64,000 nt of DNA from F1-120-MAGs118 sp013360535 (GTDB lineage Bacteria; Planctomycetota; UBA1135; GCA-002686595). Position numbers and translations under genes: made by a program. Under the pieces are notes generated by a model, which did not search any database, was not told the DNA's origin, and was given only the letters and a program-made list of their open reading frames with translations. The DNA lies in contig JAPKHC010000013.1 of assembly GCA_026647215.1 (NCBI GenBank), forward strand, positions 1 through 64,000, read 5' to 3'. The first letter of the stretch is position 1. Every line of letters starts with the position of its first letter. Below, one piece after another: positions 1-11,350 of the stretch.

Positions 1-171
1 CCTGATTGGCGCGTGGAAGCAAGCCTCTGCGCGCTGCTTTCGACCTCAAAAAGTCCGGTGCGGTCGAAAACGACGGACGTCCAGCGACATCCGCGGCTCC
101 CCGCTCGCGCGATCGTGCGCTCGTGAATAGGGCGGGCTAGGAGTTCTTCCGCGCGCGAGCCCGCGCCACGC

Positions 172-783
172 CTACTTGCGCTTCTTCGCGCTCGCCTTGG
201 CCTTCGCCGGCTTCGTGGCCTTCTTCGCGCGCGGGATCGAGCCGCCGCGCCAGCCTTCTTCGCCCGACTCGAGCCGCTCGGCGAACTCGATCTCGCCCGC
301 CATCGTGCTCGTCGCGGGCTTCTTCGATTCCTTGGGGTTGAGGCAGAAGAGGTCCCAGGCCTCGCCGTGCAGCTTCCACTGCCGCACGTACCACTCGCGC
401 TTGGAGATGCGATCGAGCGGGAAGGTCGCGCACACCCACGGCTTGTACTTGAAGCGATCACCTTCGGTCGCGCCGACCTTGTGCAGCACGCAGCCCTGAT
501 TCTCGAACACGCACCAGCCTTCGCTCACCGCCATCATCGGCAGGCCGTGCTTCATGCGCTTGGTCATGAAGCCCCTGGTGAGCACGACCTTGCGCGCCTT
601 CTCGCGCAAGTGCGGCAGGAACTTCTCGAGGTTCGCCTCGATGCGCTTCACTTCGCCCGGCTCGACCGGCGGCCGGCCTTGCTTGCAGCAGATGCCGCCA
701 CACTTGGGGAACACGCAGTCGAACGTCGCGGTGGCGCCGTTCTCGATTTGGATCAAGCCTTCGGGGGAGGTCTTCGCGCTCAC
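172..783 (-). CDS. YkgJ/DUF3109-like cysteine-cluster protein
   Basis: A 203-residue protein with a Cys pattern of the YkgJ-type metal-binding cluster families: C23, C28 and the pair C32-C33, then C91 and C98, C118 in a KPWVC motif, and one more Cys near residue 147. Such proteins are thought to bind zinc or an iron cluster; their biochemical role is unknown. The GTG start is chosen because it overlaps the TGA of the upstream acetyltransferase in a GTGA junction, and because the sequence farther upstream is Arg-rich out-of-frame translation. The C-terminus is a Lys/Ala-rich tail of about 25 residues. It is the last gene of a minus-strand run with two ATP-grasp enzymes and lysine 2,3-aminomutase, so it may serve that pathway (inference). 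Confidence 0.75.
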   Translation of the reverse strand: MSAKTSPEGLIQIENGATATFDCVFPKCGGICCKQGRPPVEPGEVKRIEANLEKFLPHLREKARKVVLTRGFMTKRMKHGLPMMAVSEGWCVFENQGCVLHKVGATEGDRFKYKPWVCATFPLDRISKREWYVRQWKLHGEAWDLFCLNPKESKKPATSTMAGEIEFAERLESGEEGWRGGSIPRAKKATKPAKAKASAKKRK

Positions 784-1265
784 GGTCGCACCAGATAGAC
801 GAGCTTGTCGTCGCCGAGTCGGTAGAAGTCGGGGTAACGGGCGAGCAGCGTTCCGCCGCAGCGCTCGTAGAACGCGCGCTGGTAGGCGTAATCGGGCTTG
901 CCCGAGGTTTCGATGATCACGAGGCGCCCGTGGCGCGCGCGCACGTCGGTGCGCACGTGCTCGAGGAGCTTGCGTCCGATGCCGCGGCCCTGCTGCGCGT
1001 GGTCGACCACGATCCAATAGAGGTCGTAGGCGCCATCGGTGAGCGGAGTGAGGCCCCAGCAGGCGTACCCGACGGGTTCGTCGCGGCCCTGCGCGGCATC
1101 GACGTCGGCGGCGACGACGAGCAAGTAGCCCTTCGCGGGATCGGAGCTCGCGTCGATCAGTTCGAGCGCGACTTCGACCTCGTCCTCGCGAAACGCGTTG
1201 GTCGAACGGATCAGCCGCTCGAGCGCGGGCCGGTCGCTCGCGCGCAACTCACGCAGGACGAGCAT
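780..1265 (-). CDS. GNAT family N-acetyltransferase
   Basis: A 161-residue single-domain GNAT enzyme that should transfer an acetyl group from acetyl-CoA to an amine. The acetyl-CoA binding loop is visible as QGRGIGRKLL near residue 95, and a YERCGG segment follows near the C-terminus. Its start lies 17 bp inside the end of the ATP-grasp gene, and its TGA overlaps the GTG of the Cys-cluster gene, so the three are probably co-translated. In other organisms lysine 2,3-aminomutase is paired with a GNAT (AblB) that acetylates beta-lysine to an osmolyte. Here the gene could play that part or cap another product of the cluster; the substrate is not visible in the sequence. Confidence 0.85.
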   Translation of the reverse strand: MLVLRELRASDRPALERLIRSTNAFREDEVEVALELIDASSDPAKGYLLVVAADVDAAQGRDEPVGYACWGLTPLTDGAYDLYWIVVDHAQQGRGIGRKLLEHVRTDVRARHGRLVIIETSGKPDYAYQRAFYERCGGTLLARYPDFYRLGDDKLVYLVRP

Positions 1266-2262
1266 GGCGGGCGAGAGCGCTCTGCACGATGCGCTCGATC
1301 AGGTTGGAGTAGGTGAGCCCCGCGCGCTCGGCGGCGAGGTGGAAGCCCGCACCGACCGAAATGTCGGGGTTCGGATTGACGTCGATGATGAACGGCTCGC
1401 CCGCGGCATCGAGGCGCAGGTCGACGCGCGCGTAGTCGCGCAGGTCGAGCGTCTCGAAGGCCTTGCGTGCGACGCTCTCGATGCGCGTGCGCTGCGCGTC
1501 CGACAGGTCGCGCGCGGGGACGACCTTGGTCAGGTCCCAGTCGCGGCTCGTCTCGATCCACTTGCCCGCGTAGGTGACGACATGCGCTTCTTCGGCGCCA
1601 AAACCGCTGTAATCGATCTCCGAGAGCGGCAGCACCTCGACGCCGTTCGGGCCGCCGAGCAGCGCGACATTGATCTCGCGCGAGGGGATGTACTCCTCGA
1701 CGACGGCGGGTTGTGCGTAGGTCTCGATCACGTGGCGCGCCTGACGGCGCAGCGCGGCCTCGTCGCGCACGACGGAGTCGAGCGAGATGCCGTGGCTCGC
1801 GTCCTCGCGCGCGGGCTTCACCATCAGCGGGAAACGCAGGTCTTCGCAGCTCTCGTCGCCGCGCGTGAACACGGTCCCACGCGGCACGGGGAGCCCTGCG
1901 GCCGCGAGCACGGCCTTGGTGACGGGTTTTTCCATGCAGAGCGCCATCGCGCGCGGGCCGGAGCCCGTGTACGCGACGCGGTGCAGCTCGTACAGCCACA
2001 CCATCGCCTGCTCCATGCGCGAGTCGCCGCCGATCGCCTCGACCAGGTTGAACACGAGGTCGGTGCGCAACGACGCGACCGTACGCAGCACGCGGTCGGT
2101 GTCCGGCGGCAGGCCCTCGAGCTCGACGTCGTGGCCCTGCTCGACCAACGCGTAGGCGATCGCCTTCGCGCAATCGACCACTGCCAGCACCGCGATCGCG
2201 TCCTGCGGCGAGCCGTGGGCGAGAGTCGCGTCGTCGTTGTAGAGCACCGAGATGCTGGCCAT
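1249..2262 (-). CDS. D-Ala-D-Ala ligase-like ATP-grasp enzyme (first of two)
   Basis: A 337-residue ATP-grasp protein resembling D-alanine-D-alanine ligase, forming an amide bond through an acyl-phosphate. Visible hallmarks are the nucleotide-binding Lys in LMVKPAR, the flexible loop DASHGIS, the adenine-contact segment VVEEYIPSREINV, and the Mg-binding end of the fold in ARVDLRLD and IDVNPNP. The DVNPNP end differs from the usual NTLPG of cell-wall Ddl, which argues for a different substrate. It lies 6 bp after a second ATP-grasp gene and overlaps the GNAT gene. With lysine 2,3-aminomutase upstream, a beta-lysine amide or short peptide is a plausible product (inference). Confidence 0.88.
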   Translation of the reverse strand: MASISVLYNDDATLAHGSPQDAIAVLAVVDCAKAIAYALVEQGHDVELEGLPPDTDRVLRTVASLRTDLVFNLVEAIGGDSRMEQAMVWLYELHRVAYTGSGPRAMALCMEKPVTKAVLAAAGLPVPRGTVFTRGDESCEDLRFPLMVKPAREDASHGISLDSVVRDEAALRRQARHVIETYAQPAVVEEYIPSREINVALLGGPNGVEVLPLSEIDYSGFGAEEAHVVTYAGKWIETSRDWDLTKVVPARDLSDAQRTRIESVARKAFETLDLRDYARVDLRLDAAGEPFIIDVNPNPDISVGAGFHLAAERAGLTYSNLIERIVQSALARHARPA

Positions 2263-2268
2263 GGCGTG

Positions 2269-3267
2269 TCAGCGCAGCGCGAGCCGCGTGGTGGCCTCGT
2301 CGAGGATCGCGCCGACGAGCGTCTCGTAGGTGCCACCCGTGCGATCCCACAGGATCGCGAGGTCGCTCCAGCCCGGCGCGAGGCCCGGCAGCGGATTGCA
2401 CTCGATGAACTTCGGGTTGCCGCTCGCGTCACAGCGCACGTCGATGCGCGCGACGTCGCGGCAGCCGAGCGCGCGCCACGCATCGAGCGCCACCTTCTCG
2501 ACCGCGTCGATCTCCGCGCGCGCGCGCTTGGGCGGCACGTTGTAGGAGATCTCCTCGGCCCAGTTCGGGTTGCGCTTGACCTCGAGCGAGTACACGAACT
2601 GGTCGCGCGGCACGAGCAGTGGCTCGACCTCCATCGTGCCGGCGACACGCACGTTCGCGCCGTTGCCGAGCAGACCCACCGTGAACTCCGCACCGCCGCA
2701 GAATTCCTCGACCAGCACCGGCTCGCGGTAGTCGCCGAGCAGCTGGCCGACCCACTCGCGCAGCTGCGCGCGGTCGGCGAGGCGCGAGCGGCGCCGGATG
2801 CCCATGCTCGAGCCTTCGAACAGAGGCTTCGCGAACAGCGGGAAAGGCAGCGTGATCCGCTCGAGGTCGCGCTCGTGCTCGACCACGACAAACTCCGGCG
2901 TCGGAACGCCGCAGGAGGCGACGACGCGCTTCGCCATCGCCTTGTCGAGCGTCACCGCCATCGTCAGCGGGTCGGAATGCGTGCACGGGATGCCGAGCAT
3001 CTCGCACGCGGCCGGCACGTGCGCCTCGCGCGAGCGCGAGCCGCGACCTTCCGCGATGTTGAACACGAGCTCGGGGCTCGCCGCGAGCAGGCGCTCGAGG
3101 AAACGCCGTCCGCCGCCGAGGCGCGTGACACGATGGCCACGCGCGACGAGCACCCGCTCGATCGCGCTGACCGTCGCGTCGGAGTCGTACTCCTCGAGGA
3201 GATCCTCGGGGCCGCCGGAGACGGCGCCGAAGTCGGCCTTCAGGTCGAAGGCGATGCCGATGTGCAT
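2269..3267 (-). CDS. D-Ala-D-Ala ligase-like ATP-grasp enzyme (second of two)
   Basis: A 332-residue ATP-grasp ligase. The fold markers are LFAKPLFEGSSMGI (ATP-binding Lys and glycine loop), VLVEEFCGGAEFTVG, and the metal-binding end ARIDVRCD followed by FIECNPLPGLAPG, which is closer to classical Ddl than its neighbour. The ATG is chosen because homologous-looking sequence (MHIGIAFDLKADF) begins there; the open frame continues upstream only as Arg/Ser-rich nonsense. It sits 28 bp downstream of the lysine 2,3-aminomutase gene and 6 bp upstream of the other ATP-grasp gene. Having two divergent ligases in one operon suggests two successive condensations rather than cell-wall D-Ala-D-Ala synthesis. 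Confidence 0.88.
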   Translation of the reverse strand: MHIGIAFDLKADFGAVSGGPEDLLEEYDSDATVSAIERVLVARGHRVTRLGGGRRFLERLLAASPELVFNIAEGRGSRSREAHVPAACEMLGIPCTHSDPLTMAVTLDKAMAKRVVASCGVPTPEFVVVEHERDLERITLPFPLFAKPLFEGSSMGIRRRSRLADRAQLREWVGQLLGDYREPVLVEEFCGGAEFTVGLLGNGANVRVAGTMEVEPLLVPRDQFVYSLEVKRNPNWAEEISYNVPPKRARAEIDAVEKVALDAWRALGCRDVARIDVRCDASGNPKFIECNPLPGLAPGWSDLAILWDRTGGTYETLVGAILDEATTRLALR

Positions 3268-3295
3268 GGCGGGAGCCGCGCTTCGCTCTGGAGAG

Positions 3296-4663
3296 CTAGT
3301 CCTTCGGCGTGCGGCGCGCGGTCGCGCCCTTGTGCACCCAGCGGCTCTTGCCGACCACCGGCGGCGCCTGCGGCGCGAGCTCGTCCGAAGCCGGAGCCTG
3401 CGCTTCGACCTCGACTTCACTCTCGCTCGGGCGCGCGAGCGGCGGCCGCATCGGATCGCGCAGGTACCCGGGCTCCAGGTACTCGTAGATGTTGTCCTGG
3501 AAGTTGCGCAGCACCGCGCGGCCCTTCTGCTCGTCGTAGCGCAGCAGGTATTGCGGCTGGATCGGGATCTTGCCGCCGCCACCGGGCGCGTCGACGACGT
3601 AAGTCGGGATCGCGAGGCCGCTGGTGTGGCCACGCAGGCCCTCGATGATCTCGATGCCCTTGGAGATCGGCGTGCGGAAGTGCTCGGCACCACGCACCGG
3701 ATCGCACTGGTAGAGGTAGTAGGGCCGCACGCGCATCTTCATCAGGCCCTGGCACAGCTGCTTGACCGTCTCGACGGAGTCGTTGACGCCCTTGAGCAGC
3801 ACCGCCTGGTTGTTGAGCGGGATCCCGGCGCGCGAGAGCTTGTCGCAGGCGCGCGCGGCTTCCGGCGTCAGCTCGCGCGGGTGGTTGTAGTGCACGTTCA
3901 CCCACAGCGGGTGGTAACGCTGCAGCATCTCCACGAGCTCGTCGTCGATGCGCTGCGGCAAGGCCACGGGCACGCGGCTGCCGATGCGGATGATCTCGAG
4001 GTGCGGGATGGCGCGCAGCTTCGAGAGGATCGACTCGAGCTTCTGGTTGGAGTAGTTGAGCGGGTCACCACCCGACACGACCACGTCGCGCACCTGCGGC
4101 GTGCGCGCGATGTAGTCGACCATGCGGTCGATCTCGACATCCGGCGTCGCGCCGTCGTACATCGTGCGCTTGCGCGTGCAGTAGCGGCAGTAGATCGCGC
4201 AGTTGTTCGAGATCACCATCAGCACGCGGTCGGGGTACCGGTGCGTGATGCCCGGCACCGGCGAGAACTTCTCCTCGCCCAGCGGATCTTCCTCGCCGAC
4301 GGCGCGGAAGTAGTACTCGTCGGCGAGCGGCACGACCTGACGCAGCAGCGGGTCGTTGGGATCGTCCGCGTCGATCAGCGACAGGTAGTAGGGCGTGATG
4401 CCCATGCGGAAGTCGGCGAGCACTTCACGCCGCGCGTGCAGCTCCTCTTCGGGGATCGGCAGCTTCTCCGCGAGCTCGTCGAGCCTGGTGACGCGGTTCT
4501 TGAACTGCCAGCGCCAGTCGTTCCACTCCGCGTCGCTGACGTTCGGATAGTAGTACGCGCGACCTGTGCGGCGCGCGGGCGTAGCTGGCGGAACGTCGGG
4601 AGTGGAGCGGGCGAGAGCGCCCGAGGTTTCGACCTGTTCAGGCCGATCGACATGCTGAGGCAT
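3296..4663 (-). CDS. kamA: Lysine 2,3-aminomutase (KamA family radical SAM)
   Basis: A 455-residue radical SAM, PLP-dependent aminomutase that converts L-lysine to L-beta-lysine. The [4Fe-4S] cluster motif CxxxCxxC is at C155, C159 and C162. The SAM-binding GGDPL, the substrate-contact segment CDPVRGAEHFRT, and the PLP-lysine region VDAPGGGGKIP are all present, so true lysine aminomutase activity is more likely than the EF-P modifying EpmB branch, which lacks the long C-terminus. The N-terminal 35 residues and the C-terminal 40 residues (Pro/Glu/Ala-rich) are extensions on the usual length of about 415. An AAGGA ribosome-binding site precedes the ATG. It heads the cluster with two ATP-grasp ligases, GNAT and a Cys-cluster protein. 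Confidence 0.92.
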   Translation of the reverse strand: MPQHVDRPEQVETSGALARSTPDVPPATPARRTGRAYYYPNVSDAEWNDWRWQFKNRVTRLDELAEKLPIPEEELHARREVLADFRMGITPYYLSLIDADDPNDPLLRQVVPLADEYYFRAVGEEDPLGEEKFSPVPGITHRYPDRVLMVISNNCAIYCRYCTRKRTMYDGATPDVEIDRMVDYIARTPQVRDVVVSGGDPLNYSNQKLESILSKLRAIPHLEIIRIGSRVPVALPQRIDDELVEMLQRYHPLWVNVHYNHPRELTPEAARACDKLSRAGIPLNNQAVLLKGVNDSVETVKQLCQGLMKMRVRPYYLYQCDPVRGAEHFRTPISKGIEIIEGLRGHTSGLAIPTYVVDAPGGGGKIPIQPQYLLRYDEQKGRAVLRNFQDNIYEYLEPGYLRDPMRPPLARPSESEVEVEAQAPASDELAPQAPPVVGKSRWVHKGATARRTPKD

Positions 4664-4914
4664 GGGGTGCGTCCTTGGGGGAGCCGCGCGAGCGCGACGC
4701 GTGCGGCGAGAGGTCGGAAGCGGGTGAGCTTCCAGCGTCCTCGCGCATCCGCGCGTCGCCGAGGTCTGAACACGTGCCGACGGAACGAATGCCGTCGGAC
4801 TTGGGTAGTTGCGCGTTCACGGGACTCGGGGCTCTTGTGGCGCAGACTCTACCGCGCACGTGAAGGGAATTGAGCCCCCGAATTCTGACTTCCTGCGAGC
4901 CGAAGCCCGCCGGT

Positions 4915-6423
4915 TCACGGAGCCTTGGGGAGGAGCGGGCGGAGCTCGACCGGCGAGGCGTAGGCCTCGAAGCTCGCGAGGGTGGGGGTGGCGCGGGCGT
5001 CGTCGATCGTGAGCACGAGCGCGTCGACCTTGGTGGCCGCGAAGGGCAGGATGCGCTTGCGCCCGATCGTGGTGCCGCGGGCGAGCTCGACCAGCTCGCC
5101 GTCGCGCCGCCCGAGGACCCGGAAGGCCTTGACGCGCTGGCCGAGCTCGAGCGCCTCGCCCAGCACGACGTGGTCGACTTCCGTCGGCCCGGAGAATGCA
5201 ACTTCCATGCTGGCGCGGGTGACGCCGTCGTCGCAGGCCCAGTACGTGCCCCGCTCGCCGTCGGTGGCCTGTGCAGGCCCGAAACGCCGCTCGTCGCCGC
5301 CGCGGACCGCGCTCGCGCCCACCTGTGCCGTGCGGGCGAGGTCGCGCGCGAAGATGCGCTCGAGAGCGGAACGCAGCTCGACCAGCCGCGCCGCGTCGTT
5401 CTCGTGCACCAGCCCGCGCCGGTCGACCGGCAGGTTGAGCAGCAGGTTCGCGTTGCGCCCGACCGAGCCGTACCAGATCGCCAGGAGTGCCTCGAGCGAC
5501 TTCACCTGCCCGTCCTGCGCCGCGTGGTAGTACCACCCCGGCCGGATCGAGACGTCACATTCGCCCGGCAGCCACTGGGTGCCATTTTCCTCGCCGGAAT
5601 TGAGCACTTCCTGCGCCGGCGCGCCCGCGCCCGGCGTGAAGCCCTCGGTCGAGAGCATGCCCCAGTTGGTCGTGCCCGCGAAGCCCTGCTCGTTCCCGAT
5701 CCAGCGCACGTCCGGGCCGACATCGGAGAACACGCAGGTGTTCGGCGCGAGGCGGCGGACGAGCTCGCGGTAACGCGGCCAGTCGTACACCTGCCGCTTG
5801 CCGTTGGGGCCCTCGCCGCAGGCGCCATCCCACCACAGCTCGAACAGCCCGCCGTAGCGCGTGAGCAGCTCGGTCATCTGGCCGCAGAACACGTCGTCGT
5901 AGGGCGCTCCCGACCCGTAGGCGGGGTGGTTGCGGTCCCAGGGCGAGATGTAGAGGCCGAGGCCGAAGCCGTTCTCGCGGCAGGCGGCGGAGAGCTCCGC
6001 CACGACGTCGCCTTGGCCTCCGCGCCAGCTCGAGCGCGCGACCGTGTGCTCCGTGAAGCTCGACGGCCACAGGCAGAAGCCGTCGTGGTGCTTCGCGGTC
6101 AGGATGATGCCGCTCATGCCGGCCGACTTCGCGACGCGCACCCACTGGCGGCAGTCGAGCGCCGTCGGAGCGAACGTGTCGGGGCTCTCGTCGCCCTCGC
6201 CCCACTCGCGGTCGGTGAACGTGTTCATGCTGAAGTGCACGAAGGCGTAGAACTCCCGCTCGGCCCACGCGAGCTGGCGCGCGCTCGGCACCGGCGCGAG
6301 CGGCTCCGGCGGCGGCACCGGCGGCGGCGCGGGCTCGGCCACGGTCGAGCAGGCGCTCGCGAGCGCGAGCAAGAGGAGCGAAGGGACGGCGGCGGACACG
6401 GGGGGACGGATCGAGCTCTCCAC
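4915..6423 (-). CDS. Alpha-L-fucosidase (GH29) lipoprotein with F5/8-type C-terminal domain
   Basis: A 502-residue exported glycosidase. The N-terminus has a hydrophobic stretch ending LALASAC, a lipobox, followed by a Pro-rich linker, so it is probably lipid-anchored. The catalytic domain (about residues 45-350) shows GH29 features: YAFVHFSMNTF, the HH pair in TAKHHDGFCLW, and ELWWDG with the nucleophile Asp. The last 130 residues look like a galactose-binding/discoidin domain. It would release L-fucose from glycans such as algal fucoidans or mucins. The GTG start is supported by a CATACT/TACTGT -10-like element 6-8 nt upstream; a second in-frame GTG lies 24 nt downstream. It is divergent from accC with only 24 bp between them. 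Confidence 0.9.
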   Translation of the reverse strand: MESSIRPPVSAAVPSLLLLALASACSTVAEPAPPPVPPPEPLAPVPSARQLAWAEREFYAFVHFSMNTFTDREWGEGDESPDTFAPTALDCRQWVRVAKSAGMSGIILTAKHHDGFCLWPSSFTEHTVARSSWRGGQGDVVAELSAACRENGFGLGLYISPWDRNHPAYGSGAPYDDVFCGQMTELLTRYGGLFELWWDGACGEGPNGKRQVYDWPRYRELVRRLAPNTCVFSDVGPDVRWIGNEQGFAGTTNWGMLSTEGFTPGAGAPAQEVLNSGEENGTQWLPGECDVSIRPGWYYHAAQDGQVKSLEALLAIWYGSVGRNANLLLNLPVDRRGLVHENDAARLVELRSALERIFARDLARTAQVGASAVRGGDERRFGPAQATDGERGTYWACDDGVTRASMEVAFSGPTEVDHVVLGEALELGQRVKAFRVLGRRDGELVELARGTTIGRKRILPFAATKVDALVLTIDDARATPTLASFEAYASPVELRPLLPKAP

Positions 6424-6431
6424 GGGGCCAC

Positions 6432-6437
6432 AGTATG
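6432..6437 (-). promoter_or_regulatory. -10-like element of fucosidase gene, overlapping the divergent accC -10
   Basis: Minus-strand CATACT (or TACTGT two bases farther in) lies 6-8 nt before the fucosidase GTG. It overlaps the plus-strand TATGAT of accC, so both genes would be transcribed outward from one shared melting site with practically no 5' leader. Confidence 0.4.
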
Positions 6438-6439
6438 AT
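6434..6439 (+). promoter_or_regulatory. -10-like element TATGAT of accC (leaderless)
   Basis: TATGAT ends 8 nt before the accC ATG. No convincing -35 or Shine-Dalgarno is visible. The position predicts transcription starting at or within 1-2 nt of the ATG. Confidence 0.45.
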
Positions 6440-6447
6440 CCCGCGCC

Positions 6448-7974
6448 ATGTTCAAGCGCATCCTGATCGCGAACCGCGGCGAGATCGCCCTGCGCGTGAT
6501 CCGCACCTGCCGGGAGATGGGCATCGAGTCCGTCGCCGTCTACTCCGATGTCGACCGGCGGGCGCTCCACGTCCGCATGGCCCACCACGCGGTCGCGCTC
6601 GGCGGCTCGACGCCGCGCGAGAGCTACCTCGACATGGACAAGGTGATCGCCGCCGCCAAGGCCTCGGGCGCCGAGGCGATCCACCCCGGTTATGGCTTCC
6701 TGTCCGAGCGCTCGGCCTTCGCCCGCAAGGTGACCGAGGCCGGGCTCGTGTGGATCGGCCCGCCGCCGGAGGCGATCGAGGCGATGGGCGACAAGATCAC
6801 CAGCCGCCGCAACATGACCAAGGCCGGCGTGCCGGTCGTGCCGGGCCTCGTCGATCCCGTCGACGACGTCGAGCGCGCGGTCGAAGCGGCCGAGAAGATC
6901 GGCTATCCGATCGCGCTCAAGGCCGCGGCCGGCGGTGGCGGCAAGGGCATCCGGCTCGTGCGCTCGAAGGCGGAGATGGCGACGGCCTTCCGCACGGCCA
7001 GTGGCGAGGCGCTCGCGAGCTTCGGCGACGGGCGGCTCTACATGGAGCGTTACGTCGACGAGCCGCGCCACGTCGAGGTGCAGGTGCTGTTCGATCGTCA
7101 CGGCAACGGCGTCCACTACGGCGAGCGGGAATGCTCGATCCAGCGCCGCCACCAGAAGCTGATCGAGGAAGCGCCCTCGGTCGTCGTCGACGACAACCTG
7201 CGGCGCAAGATGGGCGAGATCGCGGTGCGCGCGGGCGCGGCCGTCGGTTACGAGAACGCGGGCACGGTCGAGTTCCTGTACTCCAAGGGCGAGGTGTTCT
7301 TCCTCGAGATGAACACGCGCCTGCAGGTCGAGCACCCGGTGACCGAGATGGTCTACGGCGTCGACCTCGTGCGCGAGCAGATCCGCGTCGCCTGGGGCGA
7401 GAAGCTCGGGTACACGCAGGACGAGGTGCTCGCGAAGAAGAACGGCTGGGCGATCGAGGTGCGCATCAACGCCGAGGACCCGTTCAACGGCTTCGTGCCC
7501 TCGATCGGCACGATCCACAACCTGCGCGCGCCCGGCGGCCCGTGGGTGCGCCTCGACGCGGCGATCTACCGCGGCATGGAGGTCAGCCTCAACTACGACC
7601 CGATGCTCGCCAAGCTGATCGTGTGGGGGCCCGACCGCCACTCCGCGATCGAGCGCATGAAGCGCGCCCTCGCCGAGCTCAACGTCGGCGGCGTCCGCAC
7701 CAGCGCGCCGGTCGCGCTGCTCGTGCTCGAGGAAGAGCGCTTCGTCAAGGGCGACTTCGACACGCACTTCCTCGCCGGCCTCGACCTGTCGACGCCGCGT
7801 GCGGGCGAGGACGTGCTCATCGCCGCCGCGTCCGCGATCCATCGCCACCTCCTCATGCAGCGCAAGGCGCTCGCCACCAGCGCGTCCGAGCGCACCGCCT
7901 GGTCCACGCGCAACCGCTCGCGCGCCACGCCCTACCCGCCGCACGTCGGCTCGAGCCTCGGAGGTGCCCAGTGA
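6448..7974 (+). CDS. accC: Biotin carboxylase subunit of acetyl/acyl-CoA carboxylase
   Basis: A 508-residue biotin carboxylase that uses ATP and bicarbonate to carboxylate biotin on its carrier protein, the first step of acyl-CoA carboxylation. It begins with the family signature MFKRILIANRGEIALR; the ATP-grasp glycine loop AAGGGGKG and the catalytic region MNTRLQVEHPVTE are intact. Compared with AccC of about 450 residues it carries a C-terminal tail of some 40 residues rich in Arg/Ser/Thr. The stop overlaps the GTG of the biotin carrier gene (GTGA). No carboxyltransferase subunit is in the window, so whether this is acetyl-CoA, propionyl-CoA or another carboxylase is open. Confidence 0.93.
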   Translation: MFKRILIANRGEIALRVIRTCREMGIESVAVYSDVDRRALHVRMAHHAVALGGSTPRESYLDMDKVIAAAKASGAEAIHPGYGFLSERSAFARKVTEAGLVWIGPPPEAIEAMGDKITSRRNMTKAGVPVVPGLVDPVDDVERAVEAAEKIGYPIALKAAAGGGGKGIRLVRSKAEMATAFRTASGEALASFGDGRLYMERYVDEPRHVEVQVLFDRHGNGVHYGERECSIQRRHQKLIEEAPSVVVDDNLRRKMGEIAVRAGAAVGYENAGTVEFLYSKGEVFFLEMNTRLQVEHPVTEMVYGVDLVREQIRVAWGEKLGYTQDEVLAKKNGWAIEVRINAEDPFNGFVPSIGTIHNLRAPGGPWVRLDAAIYRGMEVSLNYDPMLAKLIVWGPDRHSAIERMKRALAELNVGGVRTSAPVALLVLEEERFVKGDFDTHFLAGLDLSTPRAGEDVLIAAASAIHRHLLMQRKALATSASERTAWSTRNRSRATPYPPHVGSSLGGAQ

Positions 7975-8480
7975 AGTACTTCGTCACCGTCAACGGCAAG
8001 CCGCACGAGGTCGAGGTCGTCGAGCGCCTCGGCAAGCTCAAGGTCTCGGTCGACGGGCGCGAGCTCGGCCTCGACTACCAGGAAGTCGACAACCTCGGCC
8101 AGGTCGCGCTGCTCGAGGGCAACCGCTCCTTCGGCGTGTCGATCGAAGGCGACGAGCACCAGGTCACGGCCTCGATCGCCGGCCACCTCTACTCGGTCGA
8201 GATCGAGGACGAGCGCGAGCGCGCCGCCCACGCCGCCGAACGCGAGAGCCAAAAGGGCGGCGGCACCGTCAAGAGCATCATGCCGGGCGTGGTCGTCAAG
8301 CTGCTCGTCAAGGAAGGCGACACCGTCGAGAAGGGCCAGCCGCTCCTCATCCTCGAAGCGATGAAGATGCAGAACGAGATCGCCGCCCCGTCGGCCGGCC
8401 TCGTCAAGGCGCTCCACGTGCGCGAGAAGGAAGCCGTCGCCAGCGGCGCCAAGCTCATCACCCTCGCGGCCGCGGAGTGA
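7971..8480 (+). CDS. Biotin carboxyl carrier protein
   Basis: A 169-residue biotin/lipoyl-attachment protein. The biotinylation motif EAMKM is at residues 129-133, with the acceptor Lys at 132, in a C-terminal domain beginning around residue 98. The N-terminal 80 residues form a small beta-rich domain and lack the long Pro/Ala linker usual in AccB, so it is closer to carriers of acyl-CoA or oxo-acid carboxylases. The GTG start overlaps the accC stop, so the carrier is made together with the carboxylase. It ends 49 bp before a convergent kinase gene. Confidence 0.88.
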   Translation: MKYFVTVNGKPHEVEVVERLGKLKVSVDGRELGLDYQEVDNLGQVALLEGNRSFGVSIEGDEHQVTASIAGHLYSVEIEDERERAAHAAERESQKGGGTVKSIMPGVVVKLLVKEGDTVEKGQPLLILEAMKMQNEIAAPSAGLVKALHVREKEAVASGAKLITLAAAE

Positions 8481-8529
8481 CGGGGACCGTTCACCGGGAA
8501 CAGACAGCGCGAGCCGCCCACGCGCGTCG

Positions 8530-11250
<2,721 letters not shown>

Positions 11251-11350
11251 CGCGGGCGCGAGTATTCCAGAGGGAAGGTCCCACGGGAACACGCTCGCGC
11301 CCATCACCCGGCGGGTTGCGTTCGGCGCAGGCCCTGGAGCGCCGCCTCGC

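Noticed and set aside
1..171. Short sequence at the window start, searched for genes
   Set aside because: No open frame, RNA gene or clear terminator could be supported in this 171-bp end.
1198..3648. An 816-codon plus-strand frame over the ATP-grasp genes
   Set aside because: Lacks any conserved motif; the minus strand has two complete ATP-grasp proteins.
4866..4890. GAATT...GAATTC palindrome-like sequence near the fucosidase stop
   Set aside because: Short, single occurrence, no known operator and no T-run for a terminator.
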